Positions 43,600 through 51,907 of a stretch of DNA of 64,000 nucleotides are shown here, one piece after another. The position numbers were made by a program, and so were the translations under genes. Position 1 is the first letter of the stretch; each line of letters begins with the position of its first letter. The DNA lies in contig NZ_WBSM01000001.1 in the NCBI RefSeq assembly GCF_009299505.1, positions 584,537-648,536 on the forward strand, in the 5' to 3' direction. Under the pieces are notes generated by a model that ran no database searches, had not been told where the DNA came from, and saw only the letters and a list, made by a program, of their open reading frames with translations. Source of the DNA: Bifidobacterium ramosum. GTDB taxonomy: Bacteria; Actinomycetota; Actinomycetes; Actinomycetales; Bifidobacteriaceae.

Positions 43600-45510
43600 A
43601 TGGCCGAGATCATGGCTGGGCACAATGACGAGAACAGGTTGCACACGTTGCGGCACGCCGCATACGTCGCCGCCGACGTGCGCGCGATGGAACGCCCTCT
43701 GCTGGAGAACGGCGTGCCGTTGATGCGCATGGCGGCCACGGCCGTCGCCCATACGGTCGCCGACCTGTTGGACGCCGAGGGCATGGCCTTGGAGGACGCG
43801 CGCGTCACGCTGCTCGCCGGTGCGGGCGACAACGGCGGCGACGGCCTGTACGCGGCGGCCGCGCTGGCGGGCAACGGCGCGGCGGTGACGGCCGTGGCGG
43901 TGGGCCGCACGATCCACGAGGAGGCGTTCGCCGCGTTCGTACGCGCCGGCGGCAAGGTGCTCATCCTCGATCCGGCGTCCGAGATTCCCGGTTGCTCGGC
44001 CGGGTTCAGCGCGGGCGAGGCCGGCGAGCGCCTGCAGGCGGCGGTCGAGCTGGCGCGGCATTCGCATGTGATCATCGATGCGATGACCGGCATCGGCCTG
44101 TCCGGCACATTGCGCGGCATCGCCGGCACGATGGCCGCCTCACTCGGCGTGGACGGTACGGTGCCTGATCGTACGGCGTTGCCGGATGGCGACACGGCCG
44201 GCGAATTCCCGTTCGTCGTGGCCGTGGACGCGCCGTCCGGCGTGGGCATGGATGACGGCGCGATCACTGGACCGTATATTCCGGCCGATGTGACGGTGAC
44301 GTTCGGTGCGCTCAAGCCGTGCGCGATCCTGCCGCCTGCTTCCTACGCGTGCGGCAAGGTGACGCTGGTCGATTTCGGGTTCGACATCGACGGCCACGCC
44401 CCGCTGGTCGAAGTGGTGTCGGGCGATAACGCGAGCGAGGCGATCCGCCTGCCGCGGCTGGCCGACACGAAGTATGCGCGTGGCGTGACGGGGCTGATCA
44501 CCGGTTCGGTGCGCTACCCGGGCGCGGCGGTATTGTCGAGCCGGGCCGCGGCCGCGACGAACGTGGGCATGATCCGCTACATGGGTCCCGAGCGCACGCG
44601 CTCGATGGTGCTGGCCGCGGTGCCGGAGGCTGTGATCGGCAAGGGTCGCGTGCAGTCGTGGGTCGTGGGTTCCGGCGTGCCGGATGGTGCCGCGGACGAG
44701 GACGACATGGACGTGCAGCGACAGACGATCGCGAAGCTGCTGTCCCACTATGCGGTGGGCGAGGATGCGGCCGATCCCGATCTCGCGTTCGAGATGCCGC
44801 CGGTCGTCGTGGATGCGGGCGCGTTGGATCTGCTGCCGGACGAGGTGCCGCCGCAGGTGGTCGTCACGCCGCATGCGGGCGAGCTGGCGGCGTTGCTGGT
44901 TGATCGCGGTGAGGATGTGGACGCGCATGACGTGCAGTTGGAGCCGTTGCGTTGGGCGGTGCGCGCGCATGAGCTGACCGGTGCGACGGTGCTGCTCAAG
45001 GGCGCGGTCAGCATTGTGGTCGGCGAGGTCGAGGATGCGAATGACGACGACGCCACCGTTCGACCGACGGTGACGGGCGGCGGCGTGGACGCGCAGGCGG
45101 CGCGACGCAGGACGGCCGGCTCGCTGGATGGCGACGAGGCGGACGACATCGAGTTCGAGGGCGCCGGTGACGCCGCGGCGACGGCCGGCGGACGCGTGCG
45201 GATTCTGGTCGCCGGCCGCGCGCCGGCGTGGCTGGGCACCGCCGGCGCGGGCGACGTGCTGGCCGGCATGACCGGCGCGCTGCTCGCCCAGCAAGATGAG
45301 GATGCGTCGATCGTCGAGACGGTGGCGGACGCCGCGTACCTGCACGGTTATGCGGCGGCGATCGCGTCCGCGTCCGATCAGCGCGGGTTCAATCCGCCGA
45401 CGGTGTACGGCACGGCGCCGAGCCGTTCGGTCGGTTCGCTCGGCCATCCGATCGTCGCCTCCGATGTGGTGGCCGCGATCCCGGCCGCATTCCATAAGCT
45501 GCTGTCCTGA
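43600..45510 (+). CDS. nnr: Bifunctional NAD(P)H-hydrate repair enzyme (epimerase + dehydratase)
   Basis: 636 residues. The N-terminal NnrE domain (about 10-270) has GAGDNGGDGLYAA and VVAVDAPSGVG; it epimerises hydrated NAD(P)H. The C-terminal NnrD domain (about 290-636) has VVVTPHAGELAALL and GTAGAGDVLAGMTGALL, the ADP-dependent dehydratase catalytic loop. About 50 residues rich in Asp and Ala (about 478-530) are inserted in the dehydratase before the GAGD motif, longer than usual. Start follows AAGGGGG. Confidence 0.95.
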   Translation: MAEIMAGHNDENRLHTLRHAAYVAADVRAMERPLLENGVPLMRMAATAVAHTVADLLDAEGMALEDARVTLLAGAGDNGGDGLYAAAALAGNGAAVTAVAVGRTIHEEAFAAFVRAGGKVLILDPASEIPGCSAGFSAGEAGERLQAAVELARHSHVIIDAMTGIGLSGTLRGIAGTMAASLGVDGTVPDRTALPDGDTAGEFPFVVAVDAPSGVGMDDGAITGPYIPADVTVTFGALKPCAILPPASYACGKVTLVDFGFDIDGHAPLVEVVSGDNASEAIRLPRLADTKYARGVTGLITGSVRYPGAAVLSSRAAAATNVGMIRYMGPERTRSMVLAAVPEAVIGKGRVQSWVVGSGVPDGAADEDDMDVQRQTIAKLLSHYAVGEDAADPDLAFEMPPVVVDAGALDLLPDEVPPQVVVTPHAGELAALLVDRGEDVDAHDVQLEPLRWAVRAHELTGATVLLKGAVSIVVGEVEDANDDDATVRPTVTGGGVDAQAARRRTAGSLDGDEADDIEFEGAGDAAATAGGRVRILVAGRAPAWLGTAGAGDVLAGMTGALLAQQDEDASIVETVADAAYLHGYAAAIASASDQRGFNPPTVYGTAPSRSVGSLGHPIVASDVVAAIPAAFHKLLS

Positions 45511-45598
45511 CCGGTTGGCCGATCGGGCAGTCGATCGACACCCCGTCCGAAAACGCCCCGCCCATCCCCTCCTCGCAATCATATGGGAGGGCAACCTC

Positions 45599-45714
45599 GG
45601 GCTGCACACGCAAACCGTTCCGTTCACGTGTGCAGCCCGAGGTTGCCCCGGGTGGTTTCCTGTGGTTGCACACACCGGCCGGCCCTCCGGCGTGTGCAAC
45701 CACAGGAAACCACC
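45599..45714. repeat. Two long hairpins downstream of nnr
   Basis: Hairpin one (45599-45648): 22-bp stem starting GGGCAACCTCGGGCTGCAC with a 6-nt loop region. Hairpin two (45651-45714): 23-bp perfect stem starting GGTGGTTTCCTGTGGTTGC with a GC-rich loop that can also pair. The two stems differ in sequence. They lie between two plus-strand genes, where they could terminate nnr or insulate the HAD gene. Confidence 0.8.
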
Positions 45715-45773
45715 GTCACAAGCAGCCGCTATGTTGGTAAGCATCCATCTCCAGAGCAGTCCAAGGAGCGTTC

Positions 45774-46406
45774 ATGTCCGACCAGTCCCACATCACCGAC
45801 GTCATTTTCGATTTCTGCGGCGTTCTGCTCGACTGGCAGACCCGTGCCTGTCTGGAAGGCCATTTCCCCGACGACGTGGTGGCCGCGATCTGCGCCGACG
45901 ACGATCCGCACGGCTTCTTCCACTACGAGGATCGCATGGACGCCGGCGAGGATTTCGCCAGCATCTACCCGGATGTCGTGCGCGAGCAGGGCGAGGACAT
46001 CGCGCGGATCTTCCAGTACTACATCGACCATTACGATGACGCGCTGCCGCGCACACTGCCCAGCATGGTCGAACTACTCGAGGACCTCAAACGCCACGGC
46101 TACGGCGTGTGGGGCCTGACGAATTGGTCGCATGAAACGTTCCATCTTGCGTTCGAGAAGTTCCCGCATCTGGCCGAACTGCTGAACGGCACGGTCGTCT
46201 CCGGCGTGGAGAAGATGCACAAACCGAACGCCGACATCTACGAACTCGCGCTGACCCGTTTCGGCCTTGACGCCGGACAATGCGTGTTCTTCGACGACAC
46301 CGCGAAGAACGTGGTCGGCGCGAACGAGGTCGGCATCCACGGCATCCTCTTCGAAAACGCACTGCAGGCCCGCGAATCCCTCGCCGCGCTGGGCGTGCGC
46401 CTGTAG
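45774..46406 (+). CDS. HAD family hydrolase, YihX-like
   Basis: 210 residues. HAD motif I is IFDFCGVLLDW with nucleophile D13; the second Asp of DxD is Cys, as the YihX-type group has Gly there. Motif II is in GLTNWSHETF, motif III Lys in GVEKMHKPNADIY, and motif IV VFFDDTAKNV. The cap is alpha-helical (residues about 20-90). Likely a phosphatase for a small sugar phosphate or similar. Start ATG follows AAGGAG. Confidence 0.88.
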   Translation: MSDQSHITDVIFDFCGVLLDWQTRACLEGHFPDDVVAAICADDDPHGFFHYEDRMDAGEDFASIYPDVVREQGEDIARIFQYYIDHYDDALPRTLPSMVELLEDLKRHGYGVWGLTNWSHETFHLAFEKFPHLAELLNGTVVSGVEKMHKPNADIYELALTRFGLDAGQCVFFDDTAKNVVGANEVGIHGILFENALQARESLAALGVRL

Positions 46407-46423
46407 TAACAATCTCATATCGA

Positions 46424-46474
46424 TAAGAAGGAAGCCTGTATGCACGCATGCCGTGCATACAGGCTTCCTTCTTA
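46424..46474. terminator. 51-nt perfect hairpin between convergent genes
   Basis: 23-bp perfect stem starting TAAGAAGGAAGCCTGTATGC with loop CATGC. Each strand ends in an A/T-rich flank, so it can terminate the HAD gene and the ABC exporter gene alike. Confidence 0.8.
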
Positions 46475-46483
46475 CCACTCCTT

Positions 46484-48397
46484 TTACCGCTTCGTTCCCT
46501 TCAAGCCGGTGTACAGCGTGTAGTAGCGGCCCTGCTGGGCGATGAGCTCGTCGTGCGTGCCGCGTTCGATGATGCGGCCCGCCTCGATCACCATGATGCA
46601 GTCGGCGTTGCGGATCGTGGACAGCCGGTGCGCGATCACGAACGTGGTGCGTCCCTTCATGAGCTCGTCCATGCCGGCCTGCACGAGCGACTCGGTGCGC
46701 GTGTCGATCGACGAGGTCGCCTCGTCCAAAATCAACGCGGGCGGGTCGGCCACGGCGGCGCGCGCGATCGCGAGCATCTGCCGCTGGCCTTGACTCAGCG
46801 ACGCGCCGTCGCCGGTCAGCTGCGTGTCATAGCCGTTCGGCAGCTTCTCGATGAACGTGTGCGCGTTGGCGAGCTTGGCCGCGGCGATCACCTCCTCATC
46901 GGTCGCGTCGAGCCGGCCGAAGCGAATGTTCTCCATGATCGATCCGGAGAACAGATGCGTGTCCTGCAGCACCATGCCGAGCGACCGGCGCAGGTCGGAC
47001 TTGTGGATGTCGGCGATGTCGATGCCGTCGTACGTGATCGTGCCGGAGTCGATGTCGTAGAATCGGGTGATCAGGTTCGTGATCGTCGTCTTGCCGGCGC
47101 CGGTCGAGCCGACGAGCGCGATCTTCTGGCCTGGTTTGGCGAACATCGTCATGTCGTGCAGGATCGTCTTGCCGGGCACGTAGCTGAACGTCACATGATC
47201 GAGTCGGATGTCGCCGCGCATCGGCACGATCCGCCCATCCGACGAACGCCAACCCCACTGATCGGTACGGTCGTCCGTCTCGTGCAACGCACCGGTCGCA
47301 GCGTCGCGACGCACACTCACCAGCGTGGTCTTGCCGTCGTCCGATTCGACTTTCTGGTCGAGCAGCTTGAAGATACGGTCCGCGCCGGCCAAGCCCATGA
47401 CGATCGCGTTGAGCTGCTGGCTGACCTGGCTGATCGGCATCGTGAAGCTCTTGACGAACGTCAGGAAGCTCACCAGTCCGCCCAGCGTGAGTCCGGTCAC
47501 GCCGTTGACGGCAAGCCAGCCGCCGACGAGCGCGCACAGGACATACGCCACATAGCCGAGCTGGTTGTTGATCGGCCCGAGGAAGCCGGAGAACATGTTC
47601 GCCTTGTTGGACGCGTCGAACAGCCGGTCGTTGCGTTCGCGGAAATCGGCTTTGGCCGCGGACTCGTGCGTGAACACCTTGACGACCTTCTGACCGCTCA
47701 TCATCTCCTCGACGTAGCCGTTGAGCTCGCCGACCGACTTCTGCTGGCGGGAGAAATACGTGCCGGACTTACCGGTCATGACCTTCGTCATCCAGATCAT
47801 GAGACCGGACACGACGAGCACGACCACGGTCAGCGGCACGCTCAGGTAGATCATGCTGAACAGGATCATGACGATGCTGAACACCGAGTTGATGATCTGC
47901 GGGATGGACTGCGAGACCATCTGGCGCAGCGTGTCGATATCGTTGGTGTACAGGCTCATCACGTCGCCGCGCGTGTTCGTGTCGAAGTAGCCGAGCGGCA
48001 GACGCTGCATGTGCGTGAACATGCGGTTGCGCAGCTTCATCATGAACCCTTGCGTGATGAACGCCTTGAGCACGGCGCTCACCGCGTTGGCGACGATGCC
48101 GGCCGCGTAGATCGACGCCATCACGCCGATCGCGCCGAGCAGCGGGCCGAAGTCGTGGTCGTGCGAGGTGAGCATCGGCGTGATGTAGTTGTCGATGAGC
48201 GTCTGGAAGAACAGGTTGCCGCGCACCTGCGCGTAGATCGTGACGACGATGAGCGCGATCACGATGCCGTACTGCACGCCGTACATGCCGAACACGAACC
48301 GCATGAGCCGCATGAAGATGCGGAATGGATGGTCGAGTTCGCGTCCCTGTTTCGCGCCGGCGGCCATACGGCCGGCATTGCCACGTGGACCGGGCAT
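46484..48397 (-). CDS. ABC exporter half-transporter (canonical catalytic site partner)
   Basis: 637 residues: six membrane helices (about 30-330) then an ABC domain with GSTGAGKTT, LSQGQRQMLAIARA, ALILDEATSSID (catalytic Glu present) and IVIAHRLST-type switch (FVIAHRLST). A 35-residue insert rich in Asp/Arg sits before the ABC domain. Start ATG 48397 overlaps the partner's stop (TGATG). With the upstream gene it forms a heterodimeric type IV exporter like BmrCD or TM287/288; this subunit supplies the canonical Walker B. Confidence 0.92.
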   Translation of the reverse strand: MPGPRGNAGRMAAGAKQGRELDHPFRIFMRLMRFVFGMYGVQYGIVIALIVVTIYAQVRGNLFFQTLIDNYITPMLTSHDHDFGPLLGAIGVMASIYAAGIVANAVSAVLKAFITQGFMMKLRNRMFTHMQRLPLGYFDTNTRGDVMSLYTNDIDTLRQMVSQSIPQIINSVFSIVMILFSMIYLSVPLTVVVLVVSGLMIWMTKVMTGKSGTYFSRQQKSVGELNGYVEEMMSGQKVVKVFTHESAAKADFRERNDRLFDASNKANMFSGFLGPINNQLGYVAYVLCALVGGWLAVNGVTGLTLGGLVSFLTFVKSFTMPISQVSQQLNAIVMGLAGADRIFKLLDQKVESDDGKTTLVSVRRDAATGALHETDDRTDQWGWRSSDGRIVPMRGDIRLDHVTFSYVPGKTILHDMTMFAKPGQKIALVGSTGAGKTTITNLITRFYDIDSGTITYDGIDIADIHKSDLRRSLGMVLQDTHLFSGSIMENIRFGRLDATDEEVIAAAKLANAHTFIEKLPNGYDTQLTGDGASLSQGQRQMLAIARAAVADPPALILDEATSSIDTRTESLVQAGMDELMKGRTTFVIAHRLSTIRNADCIMVIEAGRIIERGTHDELIAQQGRYYTLYTGLKGTKR

Positions 48398-50328
48398 CAG
48401 CGCACCTCCTTGTCGTCGACATCGTTTCGGACGTCATCCTGTGTGTCGCCGGTTACGGCGTTCGTATCGTTCGCGTCACTCGCCGCACCCGTCACCTCCG
48501 ACGACAGCTGCGCGAACTGCTCCTCGTCGAAGTCGCCGCCGCCCTGCGTCTGCAGTTCGACGATGCTACGGTAGATCTCGTTCGATCGCATGAGCTCGTC
48601 GTGCGTGCCGACGCCGCTGATCCGCCCGTCGTCGAGCACGACGATCATGTCCGCATCCTGCACGCTGGAGATGCGCTGCGCGATGATGATCTTCGTCACG
48701 TCGGACATCTGGCTGGCGAATGCATGCCGGATCTTCGCGTCGGTGCCGGTGTCGACCGCGGATGTCGAATCGTCCAGGATCAATACCTTCGGGTCCTTGA
48801 GCAGCGCACGCGCGATGCACAGGCGCTGCTTCTGGCCGCCGGAGAAGTTCTGGCCGCCCTGCTCGACCTTCGACTCGTAGCCGTCGGGCAGCCTGTCGAT
48901 GAATTCGTCGGCGCAGGCGATCGCGCACGCGCGCCTGCAGTCGTCGACGGTCGCGTTCGGGTTGCCCCAGCGCATGTTGGACAGGATCGTGCCGGAGAAC
49001 AGCACGTTGTTCTGCAATACGACGGCGACCTTGTCGCGCAGCACGGTGCGGTCGTAGTCGCGCACATCCACGCCGCCGACCGTGAGACTGCCGCCGGTGA
49101 CGTCATACAGGCGCGGGATGAGGTTCACGAGCGTGGTCTTGGACGAGCCGGTGCCGCCGATCACGCCGACGACCGAGCCGGACGGGATCGTCAGGTTGAT
49201 GTCGGTGAGCACGTTCTCGGGGCCTTTGGCGATGAGCTGGCGGGTGGCTTCGATGCGACGCTTCGCGGCCGGGTCATTTTCCGAGAGCTTGACGGCCGGA
49301 TAGGCGAAGTCGACGTGACGGAACTCGATCGAGCCGTCGCGTACCTGTTCGACCGGATGCGCGGCGACGGGCATGTCGTCCTTCTCCTCGAGCACTTCGG
49401 CGATGCGGCGGGCGCTGGCGGACGACATGGTGATCATCACGATCGTCATCGACAGCATGACCAGGCTCATGAGGATGTTCATGCAGTACATGAGCAGACT
49501 GGTCAGGTCGCCGGTGGTGAGCTGGTCCTGCACGATGAGGTGCGAGCCGACCCAGCTGATGAGCAGCAGACACCCCCACACGGTGGTCTGGATGATCGGG
49601 TCGACGGCGGCGAGCACGAGCTCGGCTTTGAGGAAGATGTCGTAGATGCGCTTCGACGTGGCCTTGAACACGCGCGTCTGCATGCCTTCGCGGGCGAACG
49701 CCTTAACCGCGCGCATGGCGGTAACGTTCTCCTCGACGGACTCGTTCATCGCGTCGTATTCGGGGAACGCCTGGCGGAAGTATTTCGCGGCGATGTTCAT
49801 GAGGATGCCGAGGATGGTGCCGAGCACGACGACCGCGCCGAGGTAGATCAGGGCCATCGTACCGGAGACGACGAACGCCATGCACATGGCGATGATGAGG
49901 CTGGAGAACGCGCGCGGCACCATACGCAGGATCATCATGAACGCGTTCTGGATGTTCATCACGTCGGTGGTGAGGCGGGTCACGAGGCTCGGCGTGGAGA
50001 ACCGGTCGATGTTCGAGAACGAGAACGTCTGAATGTTGTCGTACTGGTCCTGGCGCAGGTTCTTCGCGAAGCCGGTCGCAGCACGCGAACCAAACACCGA
50101 GCCGAGACACCCGACGGTCAGGCCGCACAGAGCCATGAGCACCATGAGCCCGGCCGTGCGGGAGATCACGCCCATGTCGCCCTTCTCGACGCCTTGATCG
50201 ATGAGCGTGGCCATGAGCAGCGGGATGATCATCTCGCATGCCACTTCGCCTATCATCCATATCGGCGTCAGGATCGAATCCCGTTTGAATTCGCCGACAT
50301 GTCGCAACAGTATTCGTACCGTCTTCAC
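48397..50328 (-). CDS. ABC exporter half-transporter (degenerate catalytic site partner)
   Basis: 643 residues, six membrane helices then an ABC domain: GGTGSSKTT (Walker A with Ser before Lys), FSGGQKQRLCIARALL and VLILDDSTSAVD, where the catalytic Glu is Asp. Heterodimeric exporters usually combine one such degenerate site with a canonical one. The C-terminus has an acidic Asp/Thr/Ser tail of about 45 residues. GTG 50328 follows AAAGGAA. It is the first of two coupled genes. Substrate is likely drug or lipid. Confidence 0.92.
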   Translation of the reverse strand: MKTVRILLRHVGEFKRDSILTPIWMIGEVACEMIIPLLMATLIDQGVEKGDMGVISRTAGLMVLMALCGLTVGCLGSVFGSRAATGFAKNLRQDQYDNIQTFSFSNIDRFSTPSLVTRLTTDVMNIQNAFMMILRMVPRAFSSLIIAMCMAFVVSGTMALIYLGAVVVLGTILGILMNIAAKYFRQAFPEYDAMNESVEENVTAMRAVKAFAREGMQTRVFKATSKRIYDIFLKAELVLAAVDPIIQTTVWGCLLLISWVGSHLIVQDQLTTGDLTSLLMYCMNILMSLVMLSMTIVMITMSSASARRIAEVLEEKDDMPVAAHPVEQVRDGSIEFRHVDFAYPAVKLSENDPAAKRRIEATRQLIAKGPENVLTDINLTIPSGSVVGVIGGTGSSKTTLVNLIPRLYDVTGGSLTVGGVDVRDYDRTVLRDKVAVVLQNNVLFSGTILSNMRWGNPNATVDDCRRACAIACADEFIDRLPDGYESKVEQGGQNFSGGQKQRLCIARALLKDPKVLILDDSTSAVDTGTDAKIRHAFASQMSDVTKIIIAQRISSVQDADMIVVLDDGRISGVGTHDELMRSNEIYRSIVELQTQGGGDFDEEQFAQLSSEVTGAASDANDTNAVTGDTQDDVRNDVDDKEVR

Positions 50329-50478
50329 TTGCCGTTCCTTTGATGATGGTCGCTGCGTTGCCGGGCGGCTGTGCCGGACGCAACGGTTGTGAACGCAAAC
50401 AAGACTAGCAACACCGCAGGCCGGCGCGTTTCGCCGTATCCCATATGCCGGTCATCCCCGCCGAAAACCGTCATAACG

Positions 50479-50526
50479 ACACTTGCGGTACTGTTCTATA
50501 CTACAACAGAACAGTACCGCAAGTGT
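50479..50526. terminator. 48-nt perfect hairpin upstream of the ABC exporter operon
   Basis: 19-bp perfect stem starting ACACTTGCGGTACTGTTCT with a 10-nt loop, followed on the plus strand by TATATATA. Read from the LysR gene (minus strand) it would be a terminator ahead of the exporter operon. Confidence 0.7.
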
Positions 50527-50598
50527 TATATATACAGTTGCGAATCGCTTGCAATCAAGCCGATTCGCAACAGCCTTCCGTCTCGGCCGAGCCATCGA

Positions 50599-51522
50599 TC
50601 AGTCGATCAGCTTGTACCCGTGCGAGGCGACCACCGACTTGAGTTTCGACAGATAGTCCTCCGCCGCCTTCGACAGCTTCGCGCGCTCGTTGGTGATCCA
50701 GCCGACGAGCATCGTCTCATCCGAGTCGAGCGGCACGGTGACGATCTTCTCGTTGTTGAGATCGCCATTGTCGATGCCGGTGCACACCGTGTAGCCGTTG
50801 AGACCGACGATGAAGTTAAGGATCGTCGCACGGTCGGTCACGTTGATCTGCTTCGGATTGTATTCGGGCCACACGGCCTCTTCCGCGAAGTAGAAGCTGC
50901 CGTCCTCGCCCTGCTCGTACTGGATGAACGGATAGGGCTTCAAGTCCTCCATCGTGAGCTTCTTCTTGCCGGCCAGCGGGTTGGTGCGGGCAAGGAACAC
51001 GTGCAGCGGGGCGCGGAACAGCGGATGGAATTCGAGGTGCTTCTCGCGCAGCAGCTTGCCGATCACGTCCTTGTTGAAGTCGGACAGGTACAGGATGCCG
51101 ATCTCGGAGAGCATGTTGGCGACCTGGTTGATGATGTCCTTGGTACGCGTCTCGCGGATCGTGAACTCGTATTCGTCGGACTTGATCGAGTTGATCATCT
51201 CGACGAACGCCTCGACGGCGAACATGTAGTGCTGGGTGGACACGGAGCACAGCTGTTTGCGCGGCTTCGCGTTCTTGTAGCGCTCCTCGAGCAGGGCGGC
51301 CTGATCGAGTACCTGACGCGCATAGGTGAGGAACTCCGCGCCGTCGACGGTCAGGGCGATGCCCTGCGACGAGCGGGTGAAAATCTCGATGCCCAGCTCG
51401 TTCTCGAGTTCCTTCACGGACGAGCTCAACGCGGGCTGCGAGACGTACAGTTCATGCGAGGCCTCGTTCATCGACCCGCACTCCACGATCTTGACGATAT
51501 ATTTCAGCTGCAGCAGTGTCAT
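50599..51522 (-). CDS. LysR family transcriptional regulator
   Basis: 307 residues. Winged helix at 1-60 (LLQLKYIVKIVECGSMNEASHELYVSQPALSSSVKELENELGIEIF) and a periplasmic-binding-protein-like effector domain from about 90. Its codon usage and GC content look lower than those of its neighbours (more Lys, Asn, Ile). It is followed by a hairpin and the exporter operon on the same strand. Its target may be itself or the exporter; the conserved LysR box could not be placed with certainty. Confidence 0.9.
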   Translation of the reverse strand: MTLLQLKYIVKIVECGSMNEASHELYVSQPALSSSVKELENELGIEIFTRSSQGIALTVDGAEFLTYARQVLDQAALLEERYKNAKPRKQLCSVSTQHYMFAVEAFVEMINSIKSDEYEFTIRETRTKDIINQVANMLSEIGILYLSDFNKDVIGKLLREKHLEFHPLFRAPLHVFLARTNPLAGKKKLTMEDLKPYPFIQYEQGEDGSFYFAEEAVWPEYNPKQINVTDRATILNFIVGLNGYTVCTGIDNGDLNNEKIVTVPLDSDETMLVGWITNERAKLSKAAEDYLSKLKSVVASHGYKLID

Positions 51523-51907
51523 AACCTACGTTTATACCATCCGCCCGCTACGTGAGGCGCGTTTATAAGTCCGATTCCCGTGTATGATGTGAAGCGTTCA
51601 GACAAAACATCGGCGGCTCGATATGCCAGAATCGCCGGAACGGCAAGGACTTACTTACGTTGATTATTCGATAAGCGGCACCGGCGGACGGCTTCACGGG
51701 TGAGGCATATCCGTATGGACACGCTTGTCGCACGGCTCCGCGCATGGATTCGCTTCGAATCGAATCCATGGCGGCGTCGCCGTCCTTGCATATGCCGTTC
51801 GCTTATTGGTGCCATACGCAATCACATCCATCACGCCGCGGACCGTCGTCCCGCAATCATCAGCGTGACGCCGGTCCACGGCAAACGTACCGCATTGGAG
51901 CACCATA
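51523..51907. other. 385-nt gap between LysR gene and ABC-F gene
   Basis: No convincing gene. Two CGTTTATA repeats (around 51530 and 51560) lie near the LysR promoter. A dyad CATGGATTCG-CGAATCCATG is at 51743-51770. The rest may be leader for the ABC-F gene: an open frame starting at 51715 reads through the leader without conserved features. A regulatory leader is possible but unproven. Confidence 0.35.

Noticed and set aside
46448..48574. Long plus-strand frame over the ABC exporter
   Set aside because: Shadow frame rich in Arg, His, Val and Asp; the minus strand has full ABC motifs.
51743..51770. tRNA-like dyad with TTCGAATC
   Set aside because: Only a simple hairpin with CATGGATTCG arms; no acceptor stem, D-arm or anticodon arm can be built around it.
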